Shown here piece by piece: positions 17,738 through 27,234 of a stretch of 64,000 nt of DNA. This stretch comes from Winogradskyella sp. (GTDB lineage: Bacteria; Bacteroidota; Bacteroidia; Flavobacteriales; Flavobacteriaceae), in contig NZ_JANQOM010000020.1 of NCBI RefSeq assembly GCF_028289625.1, forward strand, positions 1 to 64,000, in the 5' to 3' direction. The notes beneath the pieces were generated by a model. The model did not search any database. It was not told the DNA's origin and was given only the letters and a program-made list of their open reading frames with translations. Position 1 is the stretch's first letter. Each line of letters opens with the position of its first letter. A program made the position numbers and the translations under genes.

Positions 17738-17768
17738 TTTTGTCTTTTAAAGTGGAAACATATCTTTG
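17738..17768 (+). promoter_or_regulatory. Bacteroidota-type promoter of tyrS
   Basis: TTTTG (17738-17742) and TATCTTTG (17761-17768) are separated by 18 bases, matching the TTTG/TAnnTTTG consensus of the main Bacteroidota sigma factor. The expected transcript start is near 17775, about 20 bases before the tyrS ATG. Confidence 0.75.
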
Positions 17769-17794
17769 CTCACATCAAATTACACAAGTTTACA

Positions 17795-19093
17795 ATGAAT
17801 AAGAATTTTGTTGAAGAATTGCAATGGAGAGGCATGTTACATCAAAGTATGCCAGGAGTAGAAGAACATCTATCAGAAGCGATGCGAAGTGCTTACGTGG
17901 GCTTTGATCCAACGGCAGATTCTTTACATATTGGTAATTTGGTACCTATAATGTTGCTTGCTCATTATCAACGTTGCGGCCATAAACCGGTAGCTTTGGT
18001 TGGTGGAGCCACAGGGATGATTGGAGACCCTTCTGGGAAGTCTAGTGAGCGTAATCTTTTAGACGAAAATACCCTGCGCCATAACCAAGAAGCCATAAAG
18101 AAACAACTATCCCATTTCTTGGATTTTGAAAGTAATGATGCAAACGCAGCAGTCTTAGTAAACAATTATGATTGGATGAAAGAGTTTTCATTTTTAGAAT
18201 TTATTCGAGATGTCGGTAAACATATCACGGTAAATTACATGATGGCCAAAGACTCTGTGAAAAATCGAATTTCTGGTGAATCTACCAATGAGGGTATGAG
18301 TTTTACTGAATTTACCTATCAGTTGGTTCAAGGCTATGACTTTTTACATTTATACAAAACAAACAACTGTACCATTCAAATGGGAGGAAGTGATCAATGG
18401 GGAAACATCACCACTGGCACGGAGCTCATAAGACGTATTGGTAGCGGAAAAGGTTATGCTATTACATGTCCATTAATTACAAAAAGTGATGGCTCTAAAT
18501 TTGGAAAGTCCGAAGGAGGAAATGTATGGCTAGATGCTAAAAGAACATCACCTTATAAATTCTATCAATATTGGCTGAATTCAAGTGATGAGGATGCAGA
18601 GAAGTATATCAAAATATTTACGTTTCTAGAAGAAGACCAGATTAATGACATTATATCTCAACATGCAGAAGCCCCTCATTTAAGAATACTTCAGAAGCGA
18701 TTAGCTGAAGAAATCACGACTATGGTGCATTCTAAGGAAGATTTTGAAAATGCTGAGAAAGCTTCAAATATTTTATTCAGTAAATCATTTAAGGACGATA
18801 TAAAAACTTTGGATGAGGCTACATTTTTGGATGTTTTTGAAGGAGTTCCACAGGCACATATTTCACAGTCAGAGTTTGAAGAAGGCTTGGATATGATTGG
18901 AGCCCTAGCTGCTAAAACAGGATTTTTAAATTCTAATGGCGAAGCGCGTAGAGCTTTAAAGGAAAATTCAGTTTCCGTGAATAAAGAAAAGGTAAAAGAA
19001 GACTACAAATTGTCTCCTGAAGATTTAATTAATGGTAGTTATATCATTCTAAATAAAGGTAGAAAGAATACTTATATCATTAAGGTGGTATAA
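17795..19093 (+). CDS. tyrS: Tyrosyl-tRNA synthetase
   Basis: A 432-residue class Ic aminoacyl-tRNA synthetase. The HIGH-type motif appears as HIGN (residues 45-48) in [13 protein letters not shown], and the KMSKS-type loop as KFGKS near residue 235. [14 protein letters not shown] in the middle binds tyrosine and ATP. The C-terminal 70 residues form the S4-like tRNA-binding domain (SVSVNKEKV). Length is normal. A good Bacteroidota promoter precedes it. Confidence 0.97.
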   Translation: MNKNFVEELQWRGMLHQSMPGVEEHLSEAMRSAYVGFDPTADSLHIGNLVPIMLLAHYQRCGHKPVALVGGATGMIGDPSGKSSERNLLDENTLRHNQEAIKKQLSHFLDFESNDANAAVLVNNYDWMKEFSFLEFIRDVGKHITVNYMMAKDSVKNRISGESTNEGMSFTEFTYQLVQGYDFLHLYKTNNCTIQMGGSDQWGNITTGTELIRRIGSGKGYAITCPLITKSDGSKFGKSEGGNVWLDAKRTSPYKFYQYWLNSSDEDAEKYIKIFTFLEEDQINDIISQHAEAPHLRILQKRLAEEITTMVHSKEDFENAEKASNILFSKSFKDDIKTLDEATFLDVFEGVPQAHISQSEFEEGLDMIGALAAKTGFLNSNGEARRALKENSVSVNKEKVKEDYKLSPEDLINGSYIILNKGRKNTYIIKVV

Positions 19094-19121
19094 AAAAGTG
19101 CCCAAAATCTCTTTTGGGCAC
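19091..19121 (-). terminator. Terminator of the YHS-domain gene
   Basis: A perfect 10-bp stem (GTGCCCAAAA and TTTTGGGCAC, 19098-19121) with a four-base loop is followed on the minus strand by six T residues that abut the tyrS stop. On the plus strand no T-tract follows, so it mainly serves the minus-strand gene. Confidence 0.85.
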
Positions 19122-19171
19122 ATCTAACCAATCAATCATGAGGCTAAAATTAATTCTTCTTTTTCATAGAA

Positions 19172-19615
19172 TTAACCAAACTTAATAGCCTCCCAATGTT
19201 TGTCGGCTTGTTTCTGTAAACCTTTCACATCGTTTTTCTGCCATTTTTTTAAGGTGTTATTTCCCCAAGAATTGTAGAACAAATAAAGCTTCCCATCCCT
19301 TATTTCAAAGGTCTTTGGGTTAATATCAACTTTTTTTGAACTTGTAGCAATGGCATAAGCACAATAGCCTCCATATTGCGGAATATATTTCGTTGGGTTC
19401 TCTAAAAACGTATTCAGATTTTTTTGGGAACTAAACCTAAATTTTATACCATCATAAGTAGTGGAAAATTGTTTTACTCCTGTTTTGGCTTCATGATTAA
19501 AATACGCAACAACATCGTAGCCTTTGGCAATAAAGCCACCTTTTGTATTGTAATCTGTAGTTTGAGAATAAATAGCTGTAGAAGTAACTAGCCAGATGAG
19601 AAATGCATATTTCAT
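19172..19615 (-). CDS. Exported YHS-domain protein
   Basis: A 147-residue protein with a signal peptide (about 18 residues, ending IYSQ). GYDVVAYFN followed by KFRFSSQKNLNTFLENPTKY and GGYCAYA is the YHS domain pattern, thought to bind metal; the domain is named after its Tyr-His-Ser motif. Proteins of this size are usually periplasmic and often accompany copper or other metal handling, but nothing in the immediate context proves that. It is a single-gene unit ending in a terminator. Confidence 0.85.
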   Translation of the reverse strand: MKYAFLIWLVTSTAIYSQTTDYNTKGGFIAKGYDVVAYFNHEAKTGVKQFSTTYDGIKFRFSSQKNLNTFLENPTKYIPQYGGYCAYAIATSSKKVDINPKTFEIRDGKLYLFYNSWGNNTLKKWQKNDVKGLQKQADKHWEAIKFG

Positions 19616-19659
19616 AAGGATACTCTGTTTCTAGTCTAAGTCGAAGAATTTAATAAGAC

Positions 19660-20640
19660 TTACAATGCCATTAGATTACAGCCGCGAATATCTGAATTAT
19701 CGAATCTGCCAATCACCTCAAATTGTCCATTTTCATAGACCTTCCCTAAATCTTGTGTAGCAATGAATGTACACGAATTTATATTGGCCAGGTCAATGAC
19801 ATTAATACCACCAGTTTTATGGGGTTGCTGTATAGAAAAAGGATCTTCGGCATCTCTTGTAACGATTTTCATCCATGGTGGGCATTCAAAAATACCATGA
19901 CCTTTAGAATAGGCTTGGCTTAAAAGTTCTGTCATACCATATTCGCTATGAATTTGATCGACACCAAAGCTAGATTTTAAAATTTCGTGTAGTTCTTGTC
20001 TGATGATTTCTTTTCGCCGTCCTTTCATACCGCCAGTTTCCATGACAATAGTATGTTTTAAGTTAAATTGGTTCTGTTCGGCCAAATCCAATAATGCAAA
20101 AGATACACCTATCAACAGCGTTTTTTGTTTTTTGGCTTCAAGTTGTTGAATGGTTTTTGCTAAATCATCAAGATTGTTGAGGAAAAAACCGCTTTCTGGA
20201 TGTTTGGACTTAATGATTAAATCATCTACCATATAAATAAGTGAGGAACCCTTACGTTCTAAATAAGAAGGAAGTAAAGCCAAGACAGCATACTCCTCAA
20301 TATGACCATAAAAATGATTAAAACCATTCAAATAGCTTTTTTCATAAAGGTTAATGTCCGTTATGTTGTGACTACTTGTTTTGGTTCCGGTTGTTCCTGA
20401 ACTTGTAAATGTTTTTTCTATAGGATGATGTCCACTTAAAATCTGATGACTCTTAAAAAATTGAATAGGTAAAAATGGAATGTCTTCAATACATTTTATA
20501 TCAGAAGGATGCTTGTATAATAAATCACAAAACGAGCGGTACACTGGGTTTTTTTCAAACTGAAATTTAAAGATATTGAGTGCCAAAGTCTCAAACTCCT
20601 TGCCCGTATTTATCTTAAAAATAGCATCGTTTGAAATCAT
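19660..20640 (-). CDS. LuxE/PaaK-like acyl-protein synthetase family protein
   Basis: A 326-residue adenylate-forming protein related to LuxE. FTSSGTTGTKTSSHN near residue 80 is the phosphate-binding loop of this superfamily, YVxx-type core strands follow, and IHSEYGMTELLSQAY near 235 is the adenylate-contacting motif. LuxE proteins activate fatty acids and pass them to a Cys of the partner. No LuxC/LuxD or acyl carrier gene is nearby. The gene appears widespread in flavobacteria as a lone gene; substrate and acceptor are unknown. Confidence 0.85.
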   Translation of the reverse strand: MISNDAIFKINTGKEFETLALNIFKFQFEKNPVYRSFCDLLYKHPSDIKCIEDIPFLPIQFFKSHQILSGHHPIEKTFTSSGTTGTKTSSHNITDINLYEKSYLNGFNHFYGHIEEYAVLALLPSYLERKGSSLIYMVDDLIIKSKHPESGFFLNNLDDLAKTIQQLEAKKQKTLLIGVSFALLDLAEQNQFNLKHTIVMETGGMKGRRKEIIRQELHEILKSSFGVDQIHSEYGMTELLSQAYSKGHGIFECPPWMKIVTRDAEDPFSIQQPHKTGGINVIDLANINSCTFIATQDLGKVYENGQFEVIGRFDNSDIRGCNLMAL

Positions 20641-20657
20641 TTGGTAAAAGTATAGAA

Positions 20658-20692
20658 AATAAAAAAGCGCAGCTAAATTTTAGCTGCGCTTT
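20658..20692 (-). terminator. Terminator of the T9SS hydrolase transcription unit
   Basis: A perfect palindrome (AAAGCGCAGCTAA, three-base loop, TTAGCTGCGCTTT; 20664-20692) is followed on the minus strand by a T-rich run. It lies 20 bases after the stop at 20712. Confidence 0.88.
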
Positions 20693-20711
20693 AAGTCTTA
20701 TAAAATAATGC

Positions 20712-21863
20712 TTATCTAATTACTAACCTTTTAGTCGTAGAGGCATTATTTTGTGTAATTTTTACAATGTAAATACCAGATTTAAGATCAGAAACACTTA
20801 GTGTGTTATTGGTAAGCGTCTCATTTTTCACTTGCTTACCAAGGATATCAAAAACCTGCACATTCATAACATCACTTTTATTTGAAGTGATGGTTACTAC
20901 TCCAGTATTTGTTGGGTTGGGGAAAATAGATAGGGTATTGCTATCAAATTCAGGTGTAGATAATAAAAATGGCATTAAATATTGTAAGGCGTCATTTGCC
21001 ATGAGTTGGCCATCATGCCCTACGTTTGGGACTTCATGCTTTTCCCAATTAAAATCAACTCCAAGATTTCCAGCCACTGTTTGACTGGTATTGAAGAAGT
21101 ACTGACCACGCTCTAATCTATGTAAGCCTTGTTGGTTATTCAATACGGTATTATCTCTGGGACCGCCAGGATCAGTACTTGGAACAGTGTCATCCTGACC
21201 TAAATGTATAATTATGTTATTTGAAAATGAAGATATTAAGTCAGATTGAGGTAGTTGACTATTTAAAATACCATAAGGATAATTAACAGATTCTTCAGGA
21301 ACGGTATACCAACCTGCATTAGAACAAACAGCAACATTGATATTAGAGTTAGGCAGGTACATAAATAACCGATGTAAAAATTGTGCTCCTGCTGAATGCC
21401 CCCAGGCACTATAGCTTAATTGTGTGCCAGAAATATCAGTTTTAATATATTCAAATAAAGGGTCTAAAATTGAGCAGGTCCATTCGTTTTGATCGTTAAA
21501 TGTTTCTGGACTTGGATTATCACCATCTTCAAAAATATTGGACATAATATAATTATCTCCCAAACCAGGGTAATTAGCGTTAGAGAATTGAGGGGCAAAA
21601 ACCATGAAACCATTGCTATTTGCCATATTTACCCAATAATCTCGGTGCGTAGCACCATCTCTTGCTGCGCCATGGAATGACATTAGTATAGGCATGGTGG
21701 CTATATTACCCTCAGGAATATGATAAAAAACCTCAACCGGTGGTCGGTTTAAAGGAGGCTGTGGTGTAAAAGTAAATGAGCCTGTTGAATTTGCAGATAG
21801 ATTCTGTCCAATACCACTCTGGTAGTAAATCAAAAAGGATATTAATATCTTGATTCTGTGCAT
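20712..21863 (-). CDS. T9SS-secreted PHB-depolymerase-like alpha/beta hydrolase
   Basis: A 383-residue protein: signal peptide (1-20, ending GIGQ), alpha/beta-hydrolase domain (about 40-300) and type A T9SS sorting domain (about 312-383, SIFPNPTNTG then GIYIVKI). HGAARDG near residue 64 forms the oxyanion region. The nucleophile elbow GHSAG is at 155-159 with Ser157. D224/D225 (GQDD) and H283 (GHDG) complete a likely triad. The domain resembles PHB depolymerases and related esterase/peptide hydrolases, and is clearly paralogous to the lipoprotein at 33104 (shared GHSAG, VNYPYG/INFPYG, ERxQxFF and NFNW stretches). Its ATG overlaps the stop of the porin gene by one base. The polymer substrate is unknown. 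Confidence 0.85.
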   Translation of the reverse strand: MHRIKILISFLIYYQSGIGQNLSANSTGSFTFTPQPPLNRPPVEVFYHIPEGNIATMPILMSFHGAARDGATHRDYWVNMANSNGFMVFAPQFSNANYPGLGDNYIMSNIFEDGDNPSPETFNDQNEWTCSILDPLFEYIKTDISGTQLSYSAWGHSAGAQFLHRLFMYLPNSNINVAVCSNAGWYTVPEESVNYPYGILNSQLPQSDLISSFSNNIIIHLGQDDTVPSTDPGGPRDNTVLNNQQGLHRLERGQYFFNTSQTVAGNLGVDFNWEKHEVPNVGHDGQLMANDALQYLMPFLLSTPEFDSNTLSIFPNPTNTGVVTITSNKSDVMNVQVFDILGKQVKNETLTNNTLSVSDLKSGIYIVKITQNNASTTKRLVIR

Positions 21864-23137
21864 TACAGGGCGATTTGGAATATTACTTCAAATTGGTTGA
21901 GATTTTCTCCAATAGATGGATTAACAATACTATATGATGCTTGTAATTTGAGATTGTTTCCGTAGAAATATTTTGTAAAACCAAAGGTAGTAGCATTATA
22001 ATCGTTTAAAATAGAGGTGCTATTCTCAAATTCAGGGGTAGAAGCATTGTAGCTAAAGTCAAAACTGTAGCCATTCTTTGTAGTATAACCTAACTGCAAA
22101 TTGTAACTATCGCCTAGCGCTAAGAATTCGCTTATTTGCTCAGGTGCCAGGATTTGAGTTGCATTTTCATCTATATAAACTTCATCTATACCAGTCGCAG
22201 AAGCGTTAGCATATTCGGCTAAAAATGAAAATCCTTTAAATTTAGCTAGAAAATCAATATATAATTGTCTGTAGTCTGGAAGACTTTGGTCACCATTAAC
22301 ATCGTAAAGGAAAAAATCACCATGACTTTCTCCTGTTGGTCCACTTGCACCATAATTTTCACTAGCGGCTGCACCTAAGACGAATTTAAGTTTGTCCTCC
22401 CTTTCTAAATCCGCACTTGTTAGCTCATTACCGGGTTTAAAGTAACCCAATGGGTATATGTCTAGGCGTCCACCTACTTTTAAGCCACCAATATCTGAGT
22501 CTCTAGAGTCTTCGCCAAATGAGTTACGTCCATCTCCAGAGGTTAAAGCTGCCATAGGCACAATACCGATTCCGCCAAACTCAAATCTAGATTCAACAAA
22601 AACACCAAACTCACGACCTGTTTCAGAAAGGTTTTGGCTTAAAAAACTTCTATTAACGAATTGCAATCTATCCTCGCGATAGAACATCTCACGATTATTA
22701 ACAAAGGTTTGCTTTTGCCCGAAGCTGATTTTCACTTGCTCTACTGGTTCATAGGCCAACCAAGCATCCATTAGTGGATTAGAAAGGCTAAAGTCTAATT
22801 GAATAAAGAAAGATACTTTTTCTTTTAAAGCATTGCCATTAAACTGCAAGAAGGTGCGTTTGGATCTAAATTGATTGACATCGTCAAAACCTTCGGTACT
22901 TTCATTTAAAAATCCTGGTTGAATAAAACCTGTTACCCCAAACTGATAGGCACCTTCATTGAATGAAAAGTTTAAGCCACTACCTAATTCATAGCTTGCG
23001 TTATTCTTTGAGGTCTCAGTTTCTGTGCCTGGTTCTTCCTCTTGATATTCTTGTTGGGCATTCCCTGTAATAGTTAATCCAAAACAACAAATTAAAAATA
23101 GTAATTGAAAGGGTTTTATGTTTTGTAATCGTTTCAT
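21863..23137 (-). CDS. OprO/OprP-like outer-membrane porin (first copy)
   Basis: A 424-residue outer-membrane beta-barrel with a signal peptide (about 28 residues, ending GNAQ). The pattern GFIQPGF, then FRSKRTFLQFNGNALKEKVSFFIQLDF, matches phosphate-selective porin O/P family proteins. Strands alternate throughout and the last residues (FEVIFQIAL) form a final strand with terminal hydrophobic residues. The ligand need not be phosphate. It shares family with the porin at 24689, and both bracket the M14 peptidase gene in one apparent operon. Confidence 0.88.
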   Translation of the reverse strand: MKRLQNIKPFQLLFLICCFGLTITGNAQQEYQEEEPGTETETSKNNASYELGSGLNFSFNEGAYQFGVTGFIQPGFLNESTEGFDDVNQFRSKRTFLQFNGNALKEKVSFFIQLDFSLSNPLMDAWLAYEPVEQVKISFGQKQTFVNNREMFYREDRLQFVNRSFLSQNLSETGREFGVFVESRFEFGGIGIVPMAALTSGDGRNSFGEDSRDSDIGGLKVGGRLDIYPLGYFKPGNELTSADLEREDKLKFVLGAAASENYGASGPTGESHGDFFLYDVNGDQSLPDYRQLYIDFLAKFKGFSFLAEYANASATGIDEVYIDENATQILAPEQISEFLALGDSYNLQLGYTTKNGYSFDFSYNASTPEFENSTSILNDYNATTFGFTKYFYGNNLKLQASYSIVNPSIGENLNQFEVIFQIAL

Positions 23138-23157
23138 ATCAATTTGGTTTATTCCTC

Positions 23158-24687
23158 TTAGTTAATTAACCTGTAAATAGGTAGTGTTTCTCCTTTATTG
23201 GTTTTAATGATACCAAAACTTACTAGGCTATTTGGAGCTTCTGGTTCTAGTATTTCTGGTACAATATTGGCTCTTCTTTGGTTCATATAAACCACTGCAG
23301 TACCTTTTGGAAAGTTAAGTTCTCCTTTCTTTAAATTTGTACTAACAGTTTGGAGCTTCATTTTCTCATATTTAAAAGGTTTAACACTGTAGTTATCGAT
23401 GACATAAGATTCAACATTATAGACGCTATCATTTTCTAATAGTTCAACCTTTACACCAAGGATTTTTAGCTTATTAATTACATCCGTTTGGTTGGCATTA
23501 ATAATATAGGCTTTAGGTCTTTTTCTTGTTAAAGTGGGAGTTGCTTTTTCAGCATCTCTTATGGTTAAATCAATTGTTATATATTCATTACGTTCTAAAT
23601 CTATAAATGAAACGTCATCTTGGTATACGCCTCTTTCATACTCAACAACAATATTATTTTGTGCATCGTTTGCTTTTTCTATTTCATCCTTGATTAAGAC
23701 CATGTTTTCAGTAGCAGTTTTGAGATAGGAAATAGCAATTAAAAATCCTGAATGCATTCTTCTTTTAAAAGATGTTTTCCCTATCCCTACACCCCTTATT
23801 TCGATTAAAGAAGAGATAGTATTTGTTAAAGCTGTATTTGTTGCAAATGACCTAGAGCTTATAGAACCTTGGTTGATATGTATTTCGCCCTCAACTTTAG
23901 TTGTTGAAATATATGGATGATGTTTATAGTTAAACATATCTAAACTTCTTCCGGCATTTTCAATGAATAAAGTCCTTGTTAGGTCTCTTAAATTTTTGGG
24001 GATATTGAGGTTGCTGCTGCACAAGAACATAACATCATACATATTAGTTACACCAAAGTCACTCATTTTGGTAAAATCCCTTCTGTAAGGTCTGTACTCA
24101 TGAAAATCTACGGCTACGTCTGGATTAAAGTCAGAATATGCTTGTTTAAGAGCAACACTTTCTGGTGCCATAAGTTTTGTATGGTCTCTGTTGAGGTCCA
24201 ATCCATTAGAAGAGTTCCTGTTATTTTTTAAAAACCCATCAATATTGGCCATAGGAACAATAGCTAAATCTAAATATTCAATTAATCTCTCATACGCCTT
24301 ATCGTTTAATAAACGGTCAATTAAATACAGCATAGTCTCTGTACTAGCTGGCTCATTACCGTGCAGACCTCCTTGCATCCAAACTTTGATTTTATCTTTC
24401 CCGTTGGGAATATTGATATTTACCATAGGAATGTCTTTGCCTTTTTGGCTTTTTCCGATAAATGAAATCCTAATTTTATTGGGATGATTCGCTTTGGTCG
24501 AATTCAGAAATGCTATTAATTCTTTATAGTTGGTAAATCCTCTCTTTTTTTGAAGAGCAGGTGTTGTATTTAAAACCTCATCACTATCAGAGAAAAATGT
24601 TTTCGTTATTGTCTTAGTTTGTGGACTAAACTGAGCATAAGTCTTTATACTCAACGCTATACAGATTAAAATAATTAGATTCTTCAT
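23158..24687 (-). CDS. Secreted M14 zinc carboxypeptidase
   Basis: A 509-residue metallopeptidase with a signal peptide (1-19, ending TYAQ). The zinc site reads LHGNE with H109 and E112, and the third ligand H196 is in DFHEYR. The substrate-binding pattern ANIDGFLKNNRNSS then LDLNRDH (R167) is classic M14. IEIRGVGIG near 300 likely carries the catalytic Glu. The C-terminal 200 residues are an extra domain. M14 enzymes remove C-terminal residues from peptides. It sits 20 bases after the first porin (genomic order) and two bases from the second, within one operon. Confidence 0.92.
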   Translation of the reverse strand: MKNLIILICIALSIKTYAQFSPQTKTITKTFFSDSDEVLNTTPALQKKRGFTNYKELIAFLNSTKANHPNKIRISFIGKSQKGKDIPMVNINIPNGKDKIKVWMQGGLHGNEPASTETMLYLIDRLLNDKAYERLIEYLDLAIVPMANIDGFLKNNRNSSNGLDLNRDHTKLMAPESVALKQAYSDFNPDVAVDFHEYRPYRRDFTKMSDFGVTNMYDVMFLCSSNLNIPKNLRDLTRTLFIENAGRSLDMFNYKHHPYISTTKVEGEIHINQGSISSRSFATNTALTNTISSLIEIRGVGIGKTSFKRRMHSGFLIAISYLKTATENMVLIKDEIEKANDAQNNIVVEYERGVYQDDVSFIDLERNEYITIDLTIRDAEKATPTLTRKRPKAYIINANQTDVINKLKILGVKVELLENDSVYNVESYVIDNYSVKPFKYEKMKLQTVSTNLKKGELNFPKGTAVVYMNQRRANIVPEILEPEAPNSLVSFGIIKTNKGETLPIYRLIN

Positions 24688-24688
24688 T

Positions 24689-26077
24689 TTAAAAGGCTAC
24701 GGTTAGGATTAGTCTTAATAGTTGTTCTCCATTCGGTAGAGTATTACCATTATTATCAAATATTCCAAACTCACCTGCATTTATCCAAGTGTAAGAGGCC
24801 TGAATTTTTGCGCCATAATTTCTGGATAGATATTTACTCACACCAATGGTATAGTAATCAGGTCTGTTAAAGAATGTTGCATTGTTGAGAAAAGAAAAGG
24901 TGTCTGCGTTGATATGTGTATATCTTGCGTCTATTGAGATTCCATTTTTGAAAAGATAACCTGCCTGAATATTATATGCTTCACCTAGCATCAACTGGCG
25001 TTTTACATATTCTTGAGGCGTAAAATCTCTAAAGTCGTCTGAGGTTGGATTCACCCGTCCTCGAAATCGATCTGTTAAGACGTTAATATCATCACCAAAT
25101 ATGTCATTTCTTAAATTGATATCGTCTGCAATATCTGTTGCAAAACTTTTGTGGTACTCGCCAAGTATTGAAAATCCTTTGTATTTAAACAGAAAGTCAA
25201 TGCCAAATTTCGCATAATCTGGCAAACGCTCTTCACCATCATCTAAAACGCCATTTCCGTTCGCATCATTCAAATAGACGATTCTTCCACTATTTCTTCC
25301 TCTTCTACTCGTAACACCATCATTATAATTACCGGTAAGACCGACAACAAGTTTGGGAGTCAATTCTCTCACGACATCAGCTTGTCTAAACTGCCCAAAA
25401 TTAGTGAATAAGCCAAATGGTAAAAAATCTAAGCGTGCTCCATATTTAAGTCCACCTCTGTCATTTCCAAAGACATTAGCACCATCTCCGTTAGTGATAG
25501 TAAGATAAGGTTTAAGATACGTGCTTCCCCCTGTTCTAAATGTGCCTTTAGCAAATAGCCCAAACTCTCTAATACTCGCGAATGCCGAAGTCAATCTACT
25601 ACGTTCAGGTAATTGAAGGGAATTGGAATTCATAAACAATTCTCGGTTATCGGTATAAGTGGCACGTTGACCAAAAATCAGTTCTATACGTCGTGTTATT
25701 TTATAGGAGATGTAGGCGTCTAGAAGAAAGTTTCTTGCATCGGTAACATCTCCTTCTCGCTGTGCTTCATCCTGTCCGGCCAAATCCACTTGTAGTCTAT
25801 AACCAAATCTCTCATTTGCAGACTGGCCAGAAAACCTCAAACGCAGTCGGCGCATTCTAAATCTTGTGTCGCTAGGTTCGTCGGAATCTTCATAAATTTC
25901 TGTGTCCATAGAAGGCTGAATATACCCTTGTATTCTAAACGTACTGCCGTTAACATTAGTGAAATTATAACCCTCACCAAATGTATATGAGCTCAGTTTT
26001 GTGTTTTGAGCAAATTGGTCTGAGAAACTCAAAATGGCCAACATACTGAGAGTTATTTTAAAAATATTCATATTCAT
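24689..26077 (-). CDS. OprO/OprP-like outer-membrane porin (second copy)
   Basis: A 462-residue beta-barrel porin. ATG codons at 26077 and 26071 both give a signal peptide ending DQFAQ; the first is reported. An in-frame TTG at 26098 would overlap the upstream gene and is less likely. IQGYIQPSM and RFRMRRLRLRFSGQSANERFGYRLQVDLAGQ near residues 50-100 match the phosphate-selective porin family, and the C-terminus ends LRLILTVAF. The gene starts 10 bases after the isoaspartyl dipeptidase stop, so it is probably co-transcribed with it. Confidence 0.87.
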   Translation of the reverse strand: MNMNIFKITLSMLAILSFSDQFAQNTKLSSYTFGEGYNFTNVNGSTFRIQGYIQPSMDTEIYEDSDEPSDTRFRMRRLRLRFSGQSANERFGYRLQVDLAGQDEAQREGDVTDARNFLLDAYISYKITRRIELIFGQRATYTDNRELFMNSNSLQLPERSRLTSAFASIREFGLFAKGTFRTGGSTYLKPYLTITNGDGANVFGNDRGGLKYGARLDFLPFGLFTNFGQFRQADVVRELTPKLVVGLTGNYNDGVTSRRGRNSGRIVYLNDANGNGVLDDGEERLPDYAKFGIDFLFKYKGFSILGEYHKSFATDIADDINLRNDIFGDDINVLTDRFRGRVNPTSDDFRDFTPQEYVKRQLMLGEAYNIQAGYLFKNGISIDARYTHINADTFSFLNNATFFNRPDYYTIGVSKYLSRNYGAKIQASYTWINAGEFGIFDNNGNTLPNGEQLLRLILTVAF

Positions 26078-26087
26078 ATTTTTATGC

Positions 26088-27233
26088 CTATAGTTCAAAA
26101 TTTCCTTTTACTATAATTTCTTTATTCTCCATCATATGTTTTCCTTTAGCAAAAACATCTACAAGTTCAAGCTGGTTATTAAAACAGCATAAATCGGCAT
26201 CATAACCTAAATCAACTTTTCCTTTGTGTTTTAATCCTAAATTTTTGGCTGGATTAACAGTTATTAGCTTAAAAGCCTCCTCTATAGGTATACCTCCTTG
26301 TTTAACAAGTGCTACCGTTTCCTTAAGATTTGTATCTATTGGAGCTTTTCGCACACCAATTGCTTCACCAGATTCACTAAACTTAGTAAGCCCAGCGTGT
26401 CCATCAGTACTAAAAGTCATTAAGTCTATTGACACTCCTTGATCTAAAGCATATAAAACAGCTTTGTAAGGATCTGTATATTTTGAAGCACCAGTGGTAA
26501 TATCTATCATTCCGCCTAGTTTTGCAAAGGCTATAGCGTGTTCAAATAATTCTTTAGTTCGTCCAACATGAGTTGGTGAGATATGTTCTATCGGGAAATG
26601 GAATTTTTCAACCAATTCAAAAAGCAGATCCATTTTACTTGGTAAGTTACCTAAGTGAATATGTAAAATTCCTTTTTTATTAGCTATCATACCGCCAACT
26701 CTAATATCCCTTAATTTTCTTACGAGATCAGTAGCTGAAGGATACGAAGATCGTATATCACTTATAGCAATTTTACAGCCGAGAACTTTATCAATAAATA
26801 TCATATCCCCTTGAATACTATCAGTGATAGTAACAGTATCCATTCCATAATATCCACTGAACATATAAGCTGATATCCCTTCTTGCTCAAGTGCACTTAC
26901 CTTAGCATAAAGACTCCGGATATTTCTTGCGGTACCATCAGTGCCCAGTAAACTGCAAACAGTTGTGGTTCCACAAGCAATGAGTTCACTGAGTGTTACT
27001 TCGGGTGTCATTGAAGCAAAACCATCCTTTCCACCTGCACCTATAACATGAATGTGTTGATCAATAAGACCAGGTGTAGTTATTCTTCCTTTAGCATCAT
27101 ATACTTGCGCATCACTTTCAAAATGCGATAAATCATCTCCTATGGCAATTATCTTTTTATGTGCGATGAGAATATCTTTTTGTCCTTGAAATTCTGGACT
27201 ATATAATTGAGTATGTTTTATGAGTTTAAGCAT
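26088..27233 (-). CDS. iadA: Isoaspartyl dipeptidase (beta-aspartyl-peptidase)
   Basis: A 381-residue metal-dependent amidohydrolase that cleaves beta-aspartyl dipeptides to aspartate plus an amino acid. H60 and H62 (DQHIHVIGAGGKDGF), the candidate carbamylated K154 (LGCKIAISD), IHLGNLPSK, PTHVGRTKELF and FSTDGHAG align in order with the IadA metal and substrate residues. No signal peptide is seen, so it is cytoplasmic. It lies one base after the DcuC-like gene and ahead of the two porins and the peptidase, tying it to peptide uptake. Confidence 0.92.
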   Translation of the reverse strand: MLKLIKHTQLYSPEFQGQKDILIAHKKIIAIGDDLSHFESDAQVYDAKGRITTPGLIDQHIHVIGAGGKDGFASMTPEVTLSELIACGTTTVCSLLGTDGTARNIRSLYAKVSALEQEGISAYMFSGYYGMDTVTITDSIQGDMIFIDKVLGCKIAISDIRSSYPSATDLVRKLRDIRVGGMIANKKGILHIHLGNLPSKMDLLFELVEKFHFPIEHISPTHVGRTKELFEHAIAFAKLGGMIDITTGASKYTDPYKAVLYALDQGVSIDLMTFSTDGHAGLTKFSESGEAIGVRKAPIDTNLKETVALVKQGGIPIEEAFKLITVNPAKNLGLKHKGKVDLGYDADLCCFNNQLELVDVFAKGKHMMENKEIIVKGNFEL

Positions 27234-27234
27234 A

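Noticed and set aside
26078-26098. TTG start for the second porin
   Set aside because: It overlaps the iadA stop and adds residues before a complete signal peptide; ATG codons at 26077 and 26071 are better.
24689-27233. Cyanophycin degradation as the specific role of iadA and its neighbours
   Set aside because: No cyanophycinase-type serine peptidase is present; the hydrolases have a PHB-depolymerase-like fold, so only a broader aspartyl-polymer hypothesis is kept.
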